Source: Ruminococcaceae bacterium UBA1405
GTDB lineage: Bacteria; Bacillota; Clostridia; Oscillospirales; Ruminococcaceae
Assembly (NCBI GenBank): GCA_002305685.1
Contig: DBQB01000019.1
Location: forward strand, 19,878 to 83,877
Direction: 5' to 3'
Length of the DNA: 64,000 bases
The notes under the pieces are model-generated. The model was not told the origin of the DNA. It saw only the letters and a list, made by a program, of their open reading frames with translations, and did not search any database. The position numbers and the translations under genes were made by a program. Below, one piece after another: positions 1 through 8,357 of this stretch. The number at the start of each line of letters is the position of its first letter. The first letter of the stretch is position 1.

Positions 1-71
1 CTGCGGCCAGCAGCCGTCCGTTTTCTGCCTCTTTTATGGTTTTATTGAAATGGCATGAAAGGGGCTTTGTT

Positions 72-245
72 ATGCAGAAAAATCAATCTGAAAATAAATA
101 TGCCCCGCCTATGCGGAGCATAAGGAAGATCGGCAACACTACTTTTATCGTCAATTCCTTTTTCCCTGAAAAGGGAAATCAGACGATTGCCTCCAAACTG
201 GAGAACCTGATAAAAGCCGATGTTCAGAAAGAAACTGTGACTTGA
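72..245 (+). CDS. tnpW: TnpW-like small transposon protein
   Basis: A 57-residue protein starting at the ATG at 72, preceded by GAAAGGGG; an in-frame GTG-type start at 36 would add 12 residues but has no ribosome site. The core SIRKIGNTTFIVNSFF followed by a short helix rich in charged residues matches my recollection of the small TnpW family found next to large serine recombinases in Tn4451/Tn5397-like elements. Its role is not established. It lies 91 bases before the recombinase gene and points the same way, supporting the mobile element assignment. The rest of the element lies beyond the left edge. Confidence 0.62.
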   Translation: MQKNQSENKYAPPMRSIRKIGNTTFIVNSFFPEKGNQTIASKLENLIKADVQKETVT

Positions 246-260
246 AAACCTCCTAACAGG

Positions 261-289
261 CAGACAGGAAAAAGAAAGCGCGGTATAAT
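261..289 (+). promoter_or_regulatory. Promoter of the serine recombinase
   Basis: CAGACA (261-266) and TATAAT (284-289) are spaced by 17 bases, giving a sigma-A-type promoter about 50 bases before the recombinase start. The -10 is perfect and the -35 matches four of six. The gene itself has a good ribosome site (AGGAGG) before the ATG at 337. Confidence 0.55.
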
Positions 290-336
290 GAAGGTGGACT
301 TCAATATCGTGTTTGACTGCCGGATAGGAGGTATTT

Positions 337-2018
337 ATGTATTATCAGTCAAACACCGCTGCCGCGCTTCAATTCCCTTACATAGCTGCGAATTCCGAAG
401 AACTTACAGCTTTGTATTGTCGCTTATCCCGTGATGATGAATTGCAGGGTGACAGCAATAGCATTGTAAACCAGAAAAAATCCTGGAAAAGTATGCCCGT
501 GAACATGGATACAGCGATTTCAAATTCTATGTTGATGACGGCATCTCAGGTACGACTTTCAACCGCCCAGGCTTTCAGCAGATGATCGCAGATATTGAGG
601 CAGGTCTTGTCAAGCGCGTTATCATCAAAGATATGTCGCGCTTCGGGCGTGACTATCTACAAGTCGGTATGTATACCGAAATCATGTTTCCCGAACATGA
701 TATTCACTTTATTGCGGTGAATGATGGTGTGGACAGCACCCAGGGCGACAACGAGTTTACTCCCTTCCGCAATATCATCAATGAATGGTACGCCAAAGAC
801 ACCAGCAAAAAAATCCGTGCCGTTATGAAAGTGAAAGGCAATGCGGGAGAGCATTTGGCTACCATGCCTCCGTATGGATATATGAAATCGTCTGATGATA
901 AAAAGCAATGGGTGAAGGATGAAGAAGCTGCCCAGGTGGTTTATGAAATCGGCCTTTATATCATGGACGGATTGGGACCCTCGCAGATTGCAAGAAAGCT
1001 GACGGAAAGAAAAATCCTTACTCCGGCTGCTTACTACGAGAGTAAAGGCAGAACAACCAATGTCACAAAGAAAGGTTCTCCTTATGCTTGGGATTCCTCT
1101 ACAATCGCCGACATTATGGACCGCTGGCGTGAGTACCTGGGGCACACGGTTAATTTCAAAACCCGTAAAAAATCCTACAAGAGCAAAAAGACCCTGCTCA
1201 ATCCAGAAAGTGAATGGAAGATTTTTGAGAATACCCATGAAGCCATTTGGACGGAGGCGATTGCCGATGCGGCAAGGCTCGCAAGGCAGACGCGGCGCCG
1301 CCCAACAAAGATGGGAGAAATGGGAATGTTCTCCGGCATGATGTTCTGCGCCGACTGTGGTTCTATCATGTACCAATGCAGGGCAACCAATTTCCGGCGC
1401 GATCAGGAATACTACCTGTGTTCAGGCTATCGGAAAAACCGTGATGTATGCGGGCAGACACATTCCATCCGAACGGTTATCCTGGAAGAACTGGTTCTGC
1501 AAAATCTGCGTGAGATCGTTTCCTTTGCATCACAGCGCAAAGACGATTTTGTGAAGATGGTCATGGATGCGGATATACGCCAACGCAATCGAGGTTTGGC
1601 AAAACGGAAGAAAACATTGGCTGACGCCGAAAAGCGGATCGCAGAACTGGATACCATTTTCAAGCGGCTCTATGAAGATACCATTTCGGGAAAACTTTCT
1701 GACGAGCGTTTTCAAAAGCTCTCCACCGACTATGAGAAAGAGCAGCATCAGCTTCAAGATGTAGCGATTGCCCTCCGGGGTGAAATTGAGGCAGAGGAAC
1801 GCAAAAGCGCCAATGTGGAACGATTTCTCTCCGTTGTAGAACGGTATACGGAAATTCCCGAATTGACCCCATGTATCTTGCATGAGTTTGTCGAGAAGAT
1901 TGTTGTCCATGCTGCCAGCGATCCGAAGGGAAAGAACCGCACCCAGGAAATTGACATCTACTATAAGGGTATTGGAGCCCTGGAAGTGTCCAAAGTCACT
2001 TCATCAAGGCAAGAATGA
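337..2018 (+). pseudogene. Large serine recombinase (TnpX-like), frameshifted
   Basis: Site-specific recombinase of the large serine family that would excise and integrate the element. Frame 1 (337-480) gives the start of the resolvase domain with YCRLSRDDE; frame 3 (from 480) gives the rest: DDGISGTTFNRPGFQQM, the RVIIKDMSRFGRDYL segment, the recombinase domain, a zinc ribbon (CADC...C...C), a coiled coil near residues 380-450 and a DUF4368-like tail. The frames meet at an A6 run (475-480); seven A would restore a 560-residue protein with nothing missing. The catalytic Ser is expected in the YCRLS segment. The lesion is either a true inactivation of the element or a homopolymer sequencing error. 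The neighbouring TnpW-like gene and the terminator right after the stop fit the usual end of such elements. Confidence 0.85.
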
Positions 2019-2057
2019 GAAAAACGGCATAGCCGAAGCTATACCGTTCTCTCTTGC
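2009..2057. terminator. Bidirectional terminator-like hairpin
   Basis: Arms ACGGCATAGC (2024-2033) and GCTATACCGT (2038-2047) pair with one mismatch around a CGAA loop, and the stem extends outward with GCAAG...GAGAA against TTCTC...CTTGC. It overlaps the recombinase stop codon. On the minus strand the stem is followed by a T-rich stretch, so it can also end the P-II/DUF1538 transcript arriving from the right. Confidence 0.7.
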
Positions 2058-2139
2058 CCCTCGATGTTTTCTTATCGGGATGTGCCTTGCGGAGTGCCTG
2101 CTACTGTGGCAGTCGTCATTTCCAACCAATAGACCCTGA

Positions 2140-2847
2140 TCAACCGCGGTCAGAGATTCCTGTCACGCCGTCCACCGGGAGAGAAAATACCACTGGGCTT
2201 TCCCCCAATTCCTCCCGGGTACCGTTGCAAATTCCCTTCATGATCGCAGGTTTATCTTGGGCAGGAACCAGAATCATTACCAGTTCCCGTTCCGGGTGAA
2301 CTGTAATACCCAGAATCCGTTTCTCCTCGTCAGCGCCAAACTCCCTTGCCTTGGCAACGGTACCGCCGGTGGCACCGGCGGCCTTGGCGGCTTTCATCAC
2401 AATATCCGACTGTCCGCTGGCAACGACGGCAACAATCAGGTCATACGATTGTCTTTCCACTGCTGTGGTACCCTCCTTTTTTTCCTCAGTCATCAGGCAT
2501 CCGCTTTCTTGCTCTAATCTCCTGGATGTCCCGGCACTGATGCCGGACAGCGGGATGGTAAAGGCAATTCCTTTGCCCGGTTTGGAAAACTGCAGCGTCT
2601 CGCTGAGCTGGGAGAGGATTACCTTATCCACCGAACCCACAATCAAACTGAGCACCAGTTCCTTTTCCGGCTCATCCAGCCCAAGATAATCCATAATCTC
2701 AGAGCTGGCTGTACCTTTCCCCAGCGCAATCAGCTGGACAGCAATATGATTTTTGCGATAGATCTCCGCCACACGGTTTCCCTTTCCGCGATCCACAATG
2801 GTCAATAACCATTTTACCTGCATATGCTCTTTCAAATCGATCACCAT
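2140..2847 (-). CDS. P-II family protein with two P-II-like domains
   Basis: A 235-residue soluble protein. The first half (about 1-110) starts VKWLLTIVDRGKGNRVAEIY and the second half (about 130-235) contains GATGGTVAKAREFGADEEKR and ITVHPERELVMILVP, the pattern of P-II-like signal proteins that sit beside DUF1538 membrane proteins. The classical uridylylation T-loop tyrosine is not evident. P-II proteins bind ATP/ADP/2-oxoglutarate and gate transporters; here the partner is presumably the DUF1538 protein whose gene ends 57 bases upstream in the same transcript. The start is uncertain: GAGG lies directly before ATGGTG, so the GTG three bases on, or a later TTG/ATG, may be used. Confidence 0.75.
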   Translation of the reverse strand: MVIDLKEHMQVKWLLTIVDRGKGNRVAEIYRKNHIAVQLIALGKGTASSEIMDYLGLDEPEKELVLSLIVGSVDKVILSQLSETLQFSKPGKGIAFTIPLSGISAGTSRRLEQESGCLMTEEKKEGTTAVERQSYDLIVAVVASGQSDIVMKAAKAAGATGGTVAKAREFGADEEKRILGITVHPERELVMILVPAQDKPAIMKGICNGTREELGESPVVFSLPVDGVTGISDRG

Positions 2848-2904
2848 TCCTCTTTCATCGGGGCGGTTATAGGTGTTGTTTCACTTTCAGGGCAAGTATG
2901 TATG

Positions 2905-4485
2905 TCACAGACTGGTTTTGCTTTCCTCCTCAGGGATTGTATCTATCATATCATCTCGCATCCGATTGTCAAGCACCGGAAGCTCGATAACCTCCTCCTC
3001 CTCGATGGGCATCGGCGCCAAACCATGTCTGGGAGTACGGGTTTTCAGTTTGTAGGCAAGGCCAATAAGCTGGATGACGATAAGAGGCGTCATGGCCACC
3101 ATAGCGACGACGCCGAACGCGTCGGTGAGGATGTTTCCGCCCAATGCTTCACATGCACCCATTGCAAAGGGCAATAAAAAGGTTGCGGTCATAGGGCCGG
3201 AGGCAACGCCGCCGGAATCGAACGCAATGGAGGTAAAGATCGGCGGAACCACAAAGGAAAGCCCCAGTGCGAGAGCATAACCAGGAATCAGAAACCAAAG
3301 CAATGAAACTCCTGTCAGAACTCGGACCATGGCAAAACCGAGAGAACAAGCCATACCGATGGAAAGGCCCGTCATCATTACCTTCTGGGAGATGGCGCCG
3401 CCGGTAATTTCTTCCACCTGCCGGTTGAGCACCGATACCGCTGGTTCTGCCTTGACAATATAATAACCGATCAGCATGGCCAGGGGAATGAGAATCCAGT
3501 TATAGGAAAGCCCGGCAATCTGCTGTCCCAGATAGTTACCCGCCGGCATAAATCCCACATTAACGCCGGTGAGAAACAGCGTCAAACCGATAAAGGTATA
3601 CAGCATTCCCACCAAAATCTTAATCAGCTGCCGCTTACGCAGTCGCAGGAAAAACAGCTGAAAAATTACAAAAAACGCCAGAATCGGCAGCAGCGCCGAA
3701 AAAACTTCCGAAATGTATTCCGGCAAAGCCCGGCCAAACTGCAGCGAAAGATCCCGGGTGCTATCAACCTCCGGAATGCTCAAAGGGGTATAACTTCCTC
3801 CAGAGGATTGGTAAATCATTCCCAAAATCAGAACCGAAAGAATAGGACCCACCGAACACAGCGCAATGAGTCCAAAGCTGTCGCTGCCCTCATCGTTTCC
3901 TTTGGCAATGGAAGTGAGGCCAAGGCCAAGGGTCATAATAAACGGAACGGTGATCGGACCGGTGGTAACGCCGCCGGAATCAAACGCCACCGCGAGAAAA
4001 TCCCGCGGTACGAAGGCCGCCAACACAAAAATTACAAAATAGCAGATCATCAAAATCCACTGGAGTTTCCAGCGCAGCAGTGTACGCAGAAAAGAAATCA
4101 CCAGAAAAAATCCCACGCCTGCCGCCACCGCCAGAATCAGCACCATATCCGGCACGCCAGGCGTTTGCCCAGCCAAAACCTTCAAATCCGGTTCCGCAAT
4201 GGTCACAATCAGGCCGATTAGAAAACAGGAAATCAGCATGGTCGCCAAATGTTTAAATTTGGTCATCTGGGAACCTATGGCCTCACCGATGGGCATCATT
4301 GCCATATCAGCGCCCAGCGTGAAAAAGCCCATCCCCACAATCAGCAGACAGGCACCCGCAAGAAACAGCATCAGCGGTGCCAGCGGCATAGGGGTAATCG
4401 TCATACACAGTATCAGCACAATCATCGTGACAGGCACTACTGCGGCAAGGGATTCTGTAATCTTCGCCCGCAATTTTTTGTTCAT
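2905..4485 (-). CDS. DUF1538 family integral membrane protein
   Basis: A 526-residue polytopic membrane protein with roughly a dozen hydrophobic segments and an internal duplication: FDSGGVTTGPITVPF near residue 170 recurs as FDSGGVASGPMTATF near residue 425. This GG-G-P repeat is typical of DUF1538 proteins, thought to be transporters of unknown substrate. The acidic C-terminal tail (IEEEEVIELP...) is cytoplasmic by prediction. The start is the ATG at 4485, eight bases after AGGAG; a GTG at 4494 overlaps that site and is unlikely. The downstream P-II-like gene suggests the transporter is controlled by energy or nitrogen status. Substrate unknown. Confidence 0.85.
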   Translation of the reverse strand: MNKKLRAKITESLAAVVPVTMIVLILCMTITPMPLAPLMLFLAGACLLIVGMGFFTLGADMAMMPIGEAIGSQMTKFKHLATMLISCFLIGLIVTIAEPDLKVLAGQTPGVPDMVLILAVAAGVGFFLVISFLRTLLRWKLQWILMICYFVIFVLAAFVPRDFLAVAFDSGGVTTGPITVPFIMTLGLGLTSIAKGNDEGSDSFGLIALCSVGPILSVLILGMIYQSSGGSYTPLSIPEVDSTRDLSLQFGRALPEYISEVFSALLPILAFFVIFQLFFLRLRKRQLIKILVGMLYTFIGLTLFLTGVNVGFMPAGNYLGQQIAGLSYNWILIPLAMLIGYYIVKAEPAVSVLNRQVEEITGGAISQKVMMTGLSIGMACSLGFAMVRVLTGVSLLWFLIPGYALALGLSFVVPPIFTSIAFDSGGVASGPMTATFLLPFAMGACEALGGNILTDAFGVVAMVAMTPLIVIQLIGLAYKLKTRTPRHGLAPMPIEEEEVIELPVLDNRMRDDMIDTIPEEESKTSL

Positions 4486-5185
4486 AGCAGCCACTCCTTT
4501 CTTTCGTTTGCCGCGCAGCCCAGAAAGGATGCGCCATGGAATATCATATTTACCGGCGGATGAACGCTCCTGTAAAGAATCAAAACGATATGATTTATCC
4601 TATAACGTTGGTCGAAGGAAATTTTTGGTCATCGCTGTGACGGAGGAACGGTTTGTGTTATAATCAAAAGAGAATGGGAAACGCAGTAACAAACAGCGGT
4701 CGTCGAAATATGGAATTTTTTCTCTTCTATTCCTTACTAGATCAAATCCCGCACCCAAAAAGAGTTTTTGCTTTACTGAGAAATGCGTTCGAAATCCCAT
4801 GCTGCTTCCCTTGGAATAGGGTTAATTGTCGATCGGGACCACTGCGCTTTCTTAAACCGTGACATGGGCTCTATCTATTTCAAAAAAATGATGTTTATTC
4901 ATTTTCAATATGCTGGTCTACACAACAGATAGCACTAAGCACTATATGTAATTGGTAGAAAATTGCAGAGAAAAATCTGCTATATTGTCATGATCCTTCA
5001 TCAACAATCGTTTTTATTATATCAAAGGCTAATCAAAAAAGCAATTCTTTTGAAGGGCGTATTCACTATTTTGTGTAAGCTTATTTTTCCAAAGAATATT
5101 AAATCAATTTTTTAAAGCTTGGTTCATCAGCAGCATGAAAAATACAAGCAATACACTATCACAAAACAATATGGAGGAATCAATC
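4486..5185. other. Long intergenic region without a recognised gene
   Basis: About 700 bases between divergent genes. It is clearly more AT-rich than its flanks from about 4870 on. A TATAAT at 4660-4665 could serve a plus-strand transcript, but no convincing -35, ribosome site plus gene, or RNA fold was found. Small open frames here (for example 4653-4862) have no recognisable protein features. It probably holds the divergent promoters of the DUF1538 and oxidoreductase genes. Confidence 0.5.
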
Positions 5186-6178
5186 ATGTTACACTGGGGA
5201 ATTCTTTCCACCGGCACCATCGCCAAAAAGTTTGCTGGCACCGTAAATCAGATGCGGGGACAATCGGCCCTCACCGCTGTAGCTTCCAGAAATCCCGAGA
5301 CCGCCTCAGCGTTCGCCAAAGATTATGGAATTCCACACGCTTACGGAAGCTATGAGCAGCTTTACTCCGATCCCAATGTGGATGTCATCTATATTGCCAC
5401 CCCCAACCAGCTGCACAGCGAAAATATTATGCAGTGCATTGCCCATCACAAACACGTTCTCTGTGAAAAGCCTCTTGCCACCGACGCGGACACCGCCGCC
5501 CGGCTGTTTGACGCCGCGGCAAAGGAGGGCGTTTTCCTGATGGAAGGGATGTGGATCGCCCATCTTCCCCTGCTTGCAAAAATGCGCCAGCTGATCGACG
5601 AGGGGACCATCGGACAAGTCAGGTATCTACGGGCGGATTATGGCTTTATTGCCCAGGGAGCGCGCCGTACCCGGAAATTCCGCGCCGACCTGGGTGGCGG
5701 AGCGCTGCTGGACGTGGGGGTATATAACCTTGCCTTTGCACGGATGGTAATGGGAGGAGATCCTGTTTCGGTCCAGTCTCATGCCAGTTTCACCGAACTG
5801 GGAACCGACGATCTCAGCGTAATGCAGCTTTGGTTTTCTCAGGGACGCGCCGCCGTGCTCACCGCCGCCATCGGCATCGCCATGCCCACCGAAGGGGTGA
5901 TCTACGGGGATAAAGGCAGCATCCGTTTCCCCAATTATCAGCAAGCGGAGCGGATGACCGTCTCGGTGTTGGGGCAGCAGCCCTATACGGTGGAGATGCC
6001 CTTTGCCTACGGCGGATTTGAATATCAGATCCGGGAGACCGAGCGCTGCCTCGCCCACGGGGAGCTTACCAGCCCCGCCATGCCGCCGGAGGATACCATC
6101 GCGGTACTGCGCCTGACCGATCAGGCCCGGCGGGAATGGGGAATGCGGTTTCCGTTTGAAAAAGAAATCGACCGTTAA
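5186..6178 (+). CDS. Gfo/Idh/MocA family oxidoreductase
   Basis: A 330-residue NAD(P)-dependent oxidoreductase. The N-terminal Rossmann fold begins LHWGILSTGTIAKKFAG, followed by IATPNQLHSENIMQCI and the strongly conserved HHKHVLCEKPLATD motif (EKP, catalytic-region Lys) near residues 85-100; the C-terminal substrate domain holds DLGGGALLDVGVYNL. Length matches the dihydrodiol dehydrogenase/glucose-fructose oxidoreductase type. The start at 5186 follows GGAGG by eight bases; an in-frame ATG at 5135 is upstream of that site. The gene stands alone, so its sugar or inositol-like substrate cannot be given. Confidence 0.92.
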   Translation: MLHWGILSTGTIAKKFAGTVNQMRGQSALTAVASRNPETASAFAKDYGIPHAYGSYEQLYSDPNVDVIYIATPNQLHSENIMQCIAHHKHVLCEKPLATDADTAARLFDAAAKEGVFLMEGMWIAHLPLLAKMRQLIDEGTIGQVRYLRADYGFIAQGARRTRKFRADLGGGALLDVGVYNLAFARMVMGGDPVSVQSHASFTELGTDDLSVMQLWFSQGRAAVLTAAIGIAMPTEGVIYGDKGSIRFPNYQQAERMTVSVLGQQPYTVEMPFAYGGFEYQIRETERCLAHGELTSPAMPPEDTIAVLRLTDQARREWGMRFPFEKEIDR

Positions 6179-6328
6179 ATCCGATATTTCTCCATATCAG
6201 GAAAGATGGATGGACCTCTTTCCGAAATAACTATGAAAAATTTGAAAATTTTGAAGTGTTTCCCCCTTCCAACCGGTTATAGTAATTGAAAGCAAACATA
6301 AGCATACCAGAATCCAACATCGGAGGGG

Positions 6329-6868
6329 GTGGTTTCAATTGACGTCCGTACCTTTACTGCACAGGTGGAATGCTACAAAAGGCTGGTTTTTCAGCTGTGC
6401 TACGCGTTCGTACATAATGATATGGATGCCGAAGATCTGACCCAGGAAACCTTCCTCGCCGCCTACAACCGGCTGGACAGCTTTGATGGAACCAACTTTA
6501 AGGCCTGGCTGATGGCCATTGCCGCCAACAAATGCAAAAGCTTTTTGACCAATCCACGGCGAAAAATGCAGGTGATCAGCGACGAACAACTCAGTGAAAT
6601 CACCGAACCATCTCCCAACCCGGAAGAACAGCTGCTGCGCCGGGAAACTCAGGAACAGCTGCTGCGATGTTGTTCCCAACTGAAGGAACCTTATAAGACA
6701 GTGGCAACCCTGTATTTTTGTAAGGGTGTAAAACTCTCAACCTATGCAAAGGAGAGCGGCATCCCCTTGCGAACGCTGGAAACCCAGCTGTATCGGGCAA
6801 AAAAGCTGCTGCGAATTTTATGGAAGGAGGAAGAGGACCATGCCATGCAACCGTCCCGGAGAACTTGA
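6329..6868 (+). CDS. ECF-type RNA polymerase sigma factor
   Basis: A 179-residue sigma-70 family protein. Region 2 is seen at residues 15-75 (FQLCYAFVHNDMDAEDLTQE, then FKAWLMAIAANKCKSFL) and region 4 at 120-170 (EPYKTVATLYFCKGVKLS and the helix-turn-helix GIPLRTLETQLYRAKKLL). It directs polymerase to a small regulon and is presumably held by the anti-sigma factor encoded next, which overlaps its 3' end by 29 bases. The start is unclear: GTG at 6329 is only one base from GGAGGG, whereas the best-spaced in-frame codon is an ATT at 6338. No ATG is available. Confidence 0.9.
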   Translation: MVSIDVRTFTAQVECYKRLVFQLCYAFVHNDMDAEDLTQETFLAAYNRLDSFDGTNFKAWLMAIAANKCKSFLTNPRRKMQVISDEQLSEITEPSPNPEEQLLRRETQEQLLRCCSQLKEPYKTVATLYFCKGVKLSTYAKESGIPLRTLETQLYRAKKLLRILWKEEEDHAMQPSRRT

Positions 6869-7319
6869 GTTATTTTTAAACGGACAGCTTTCCCCAGAGC
6901 AGGAAGCGGAATTTGCGGGGCATCTGGCCAGCTGTCCCGAGTGCTGTGAAAAGATGGCCGCGATGCTGGATCTTCCTTCCCAGAATTCTCCCGACTCGCA
7001 GCCTTGTTCCCCTTACTTTGTCTCGCTGCAAAACGTACAACCTCCTGCCGGACTCACCGAACAGGTCGTACGTCGTCTGCTGCAACAAAAGAAGTGGGAA
7101 TTTCGGCAGTATTGTTTTCAGGTGGTAGTCTCCTGCTGTGCCGCCATCGCCCTTGTCTTTGCGGGGTTCTCCTTCGACACGCCGCAAAATACACAGATTG
7201 CCATCCACCGGGGATCAGATGACCGGGAGACTGCACAGCAATCCCTGCGCCTCACTTCCCCGGAGCACTCTGGGACAGATTTTTTTAAGGAGGTCTTTCG
7301 CTTTGGTAAAGAGAAGTAA
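6840..7319 (+). CDS. Zinc-finger anti-sigma factor, membrane-anchored
   Basis: A 159-residue protein starting at ATG 6840, nine bases after GGAGG. The N-terminal domain has the zf-HC2 pattern (C3, then H-x3-C-x2-C in GHLASCPECC, residues about 28-37), which binds zinc and sequesters ECF sigma factors. A single hydrophobic segment, QVVVSCCAAIALVFAGFSF, follows near residue 100, leaving a short extracytoplasmic tail. Overlap with the sigma gene indicates translational coupling, so the two products are made together and likely form the switch for a cell-envelope signal. Confidence 0.82.
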   Translation: MPCNRPGELELFLNGQLSPEQEAEFAGHLASCPECCEKMAAMLDLPSQNSPDSQPCSPYFVSLQNVQPPAGLTEQVVRRLLQQKKWEFRQYCFQVVVSCCAAIALVFAGFSFDTPQNTQIAIHRGSDDRETAQQSLRLTSPEHSGTDFFKEVFRFGKEK

Positions 7320-7896
7320 ATTTTTAACGGTGATGTTTGCCTGTCTGCCCGGGGCAGGACATATGTTTATGGGATTTATGAAACTGGGCGTCTCCTTTAT
7401 GGTTCTATTTTTCGGACTGATCGCTATCGCTGTTTTTTTGGGAGGTTTTCTCTCTTTCCTATCTTATCCGATTCTGTTGATGGTGCCCATTGTCTGGTTC
7501 TATGCCTTCTTTGATTGTATCAACAAACGCTTTTGCAGTGATGAACAGTTTCAGGCATTGGAGGATTATTATCTCTTCTCTGACACGGCGGCGCTCCCCC
7601 GTTTTCAAAACCTGCCCTTCAAAATTCTGCAAACACGTGTCTTTCGCACAGTCGTTGGCGTACTGCTGATTTTGAGCGGCATCAAAATGCTGATTCAGAA
7701 TTTTCTGGGTGCGTGTGGCTGGTTCTATGATAATCCCATGTATCCATTTTTCAGCAATTTTATCTCCGCTTTACCGGAATTTGCCATTTCTTTGGTCATC
7801 ATTCTGCTGGGAATCTGGCTGATTGTGGGAAAACGTCGGGAATACCGTCGGGATTATACCGAGATAAAGGAGTTGACCAACCACCATGAACAATAG
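7303..7896 (+). CDS. Small multi-span membrane protein of the sigma operon
   Basis: A 197-residue membrane protein that starts at TTG 7303, nine bases after AAGGAGG; the TTG frame overlaps the end of the anti-sigma gene by 17 bases. A TM2-like helical hairpin with CLPGAGHMFMGFMKLG comes first, then a long hydrophobic stretch, a cytoplasmic loop (residues about 70-110) and two more membrane spans. The PGxGHxYxG-type signature is shared with TM2-domain and DUF5668-neighbour proteins. Specific function unknown; operon position suggests a role in the envelope response governed by the sigma factor. Confidence 0.75.
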   Translation: MVKRSKFLTVMFACLPGAGHMFMGFMKLGVSFMVLFFGLIAIAVFLGGFLSFLSYPILLMVPIVWFYAFFDCINKRFCSDEQFQALEDYYLFSDTAALPRFQNLPFKILQTRVFRTVVGVLLILSGIKMLIQNFLGACGWFYDNPMYPFFSNFISALPEFAISLVIILLGIWLIVGKRREYRRDYTEIKELTNHHEQ

Positions 7897-8194
7897 CCGA
7901 CGTGTAGGGACGCTGACCGCTGGAATTGTGCTGGTTGTCTTTGGCGTTCTCTTTCTTCTCAGAAATTTTGTTTCCAACATCAATTACCACTTTATCTTTG
8001 CCTGCTGGCCGGTTATCCTGATTTTGCTGGGAGCGGAAACGCTCTTCAGCCGCCTGACCGATGAGCAGCAGCGGCTGCGCTACGATGGAGCTGCGGTTTT
8101 CCTGGTGTTAGTCATGGCCGGATTTTCGATGGTGATGGCGGTCTGTCAGTTCTTGCTGGAACATCTTCCCCCGGAATTCTGGAAGTACCTCTAA
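7886..8194 (+). CDS. DUF5668/LiaI-like small membrane protein
   Basis: A 102-residue protein with three hydrophobic segments: GTLTAGIVLVVFGVLFLL, then FACWPVILILLGAETLF, then VFLVLVMAGFSMVMAV. The arrangement GIVLVxFGxLFLL...WPxxLILLGxE is the signature of the LiaI-LiaF-like/DUF5668 membrane region found in cell-envelope stress modules. It overlaps the preceding gene by 11 bases and is the last gene of the four-gene sigma operon, followed by a strong hairpin. Confidence 0.78.
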   Translation: MNNSRRVGTLTAGIVLVVFGVLFLLRNFVSNINYHFIFACWPVILILLGAETLFSRLTDEQQRLRYDGAAVFLVLVMAGFSMVMAVCQFLLEHLPPEFWKYL

Positions 8195-8244
8195 AACGTA
8201 TGTCCTTGCCAGGGCAAGTGACAGATACATAATTCTCCAAAATA

Positions 8245-8287
8245 AAAAAGTGCGGCCCCCGTTTCTTGATAGAGACGGAGGGCCGCA
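8245..8287. terminator. Terminator between convergent genes
   Basis: TGCGGCCC-CCGTTTC pairs with GAGACGG-AGGGCCGCA across 8251-8287, a long GC-rich stem. The A6 run at 8244-8249 gives a U-tract on the minus-strand transcript, so it mainly ends the esterase gene, but the stem can also stop the sigma operon. Confidence 0.85.
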
Positions 8288-8357
8288 TTTGCGTTATCAC
8301 ATCAATTACAAAACGCCACAACAAGTTAGGGGGAAAGATCAAGCGTTTGAAAAACCG

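Noticed and set aside
475..480. Programmed -1 ribosomal frameshift in the recombinase
   Set aside because: No proper slippery heptamer or downstream stimulator, and similar homopolymer lesions occur in unrelated genes, so error or mutation is simpler.
4653..4862. Open frame of 69 codons in the 700-base gap
   Set aside because: No ribosome site, no recognisable domain, composition unlike neighbouring genes.
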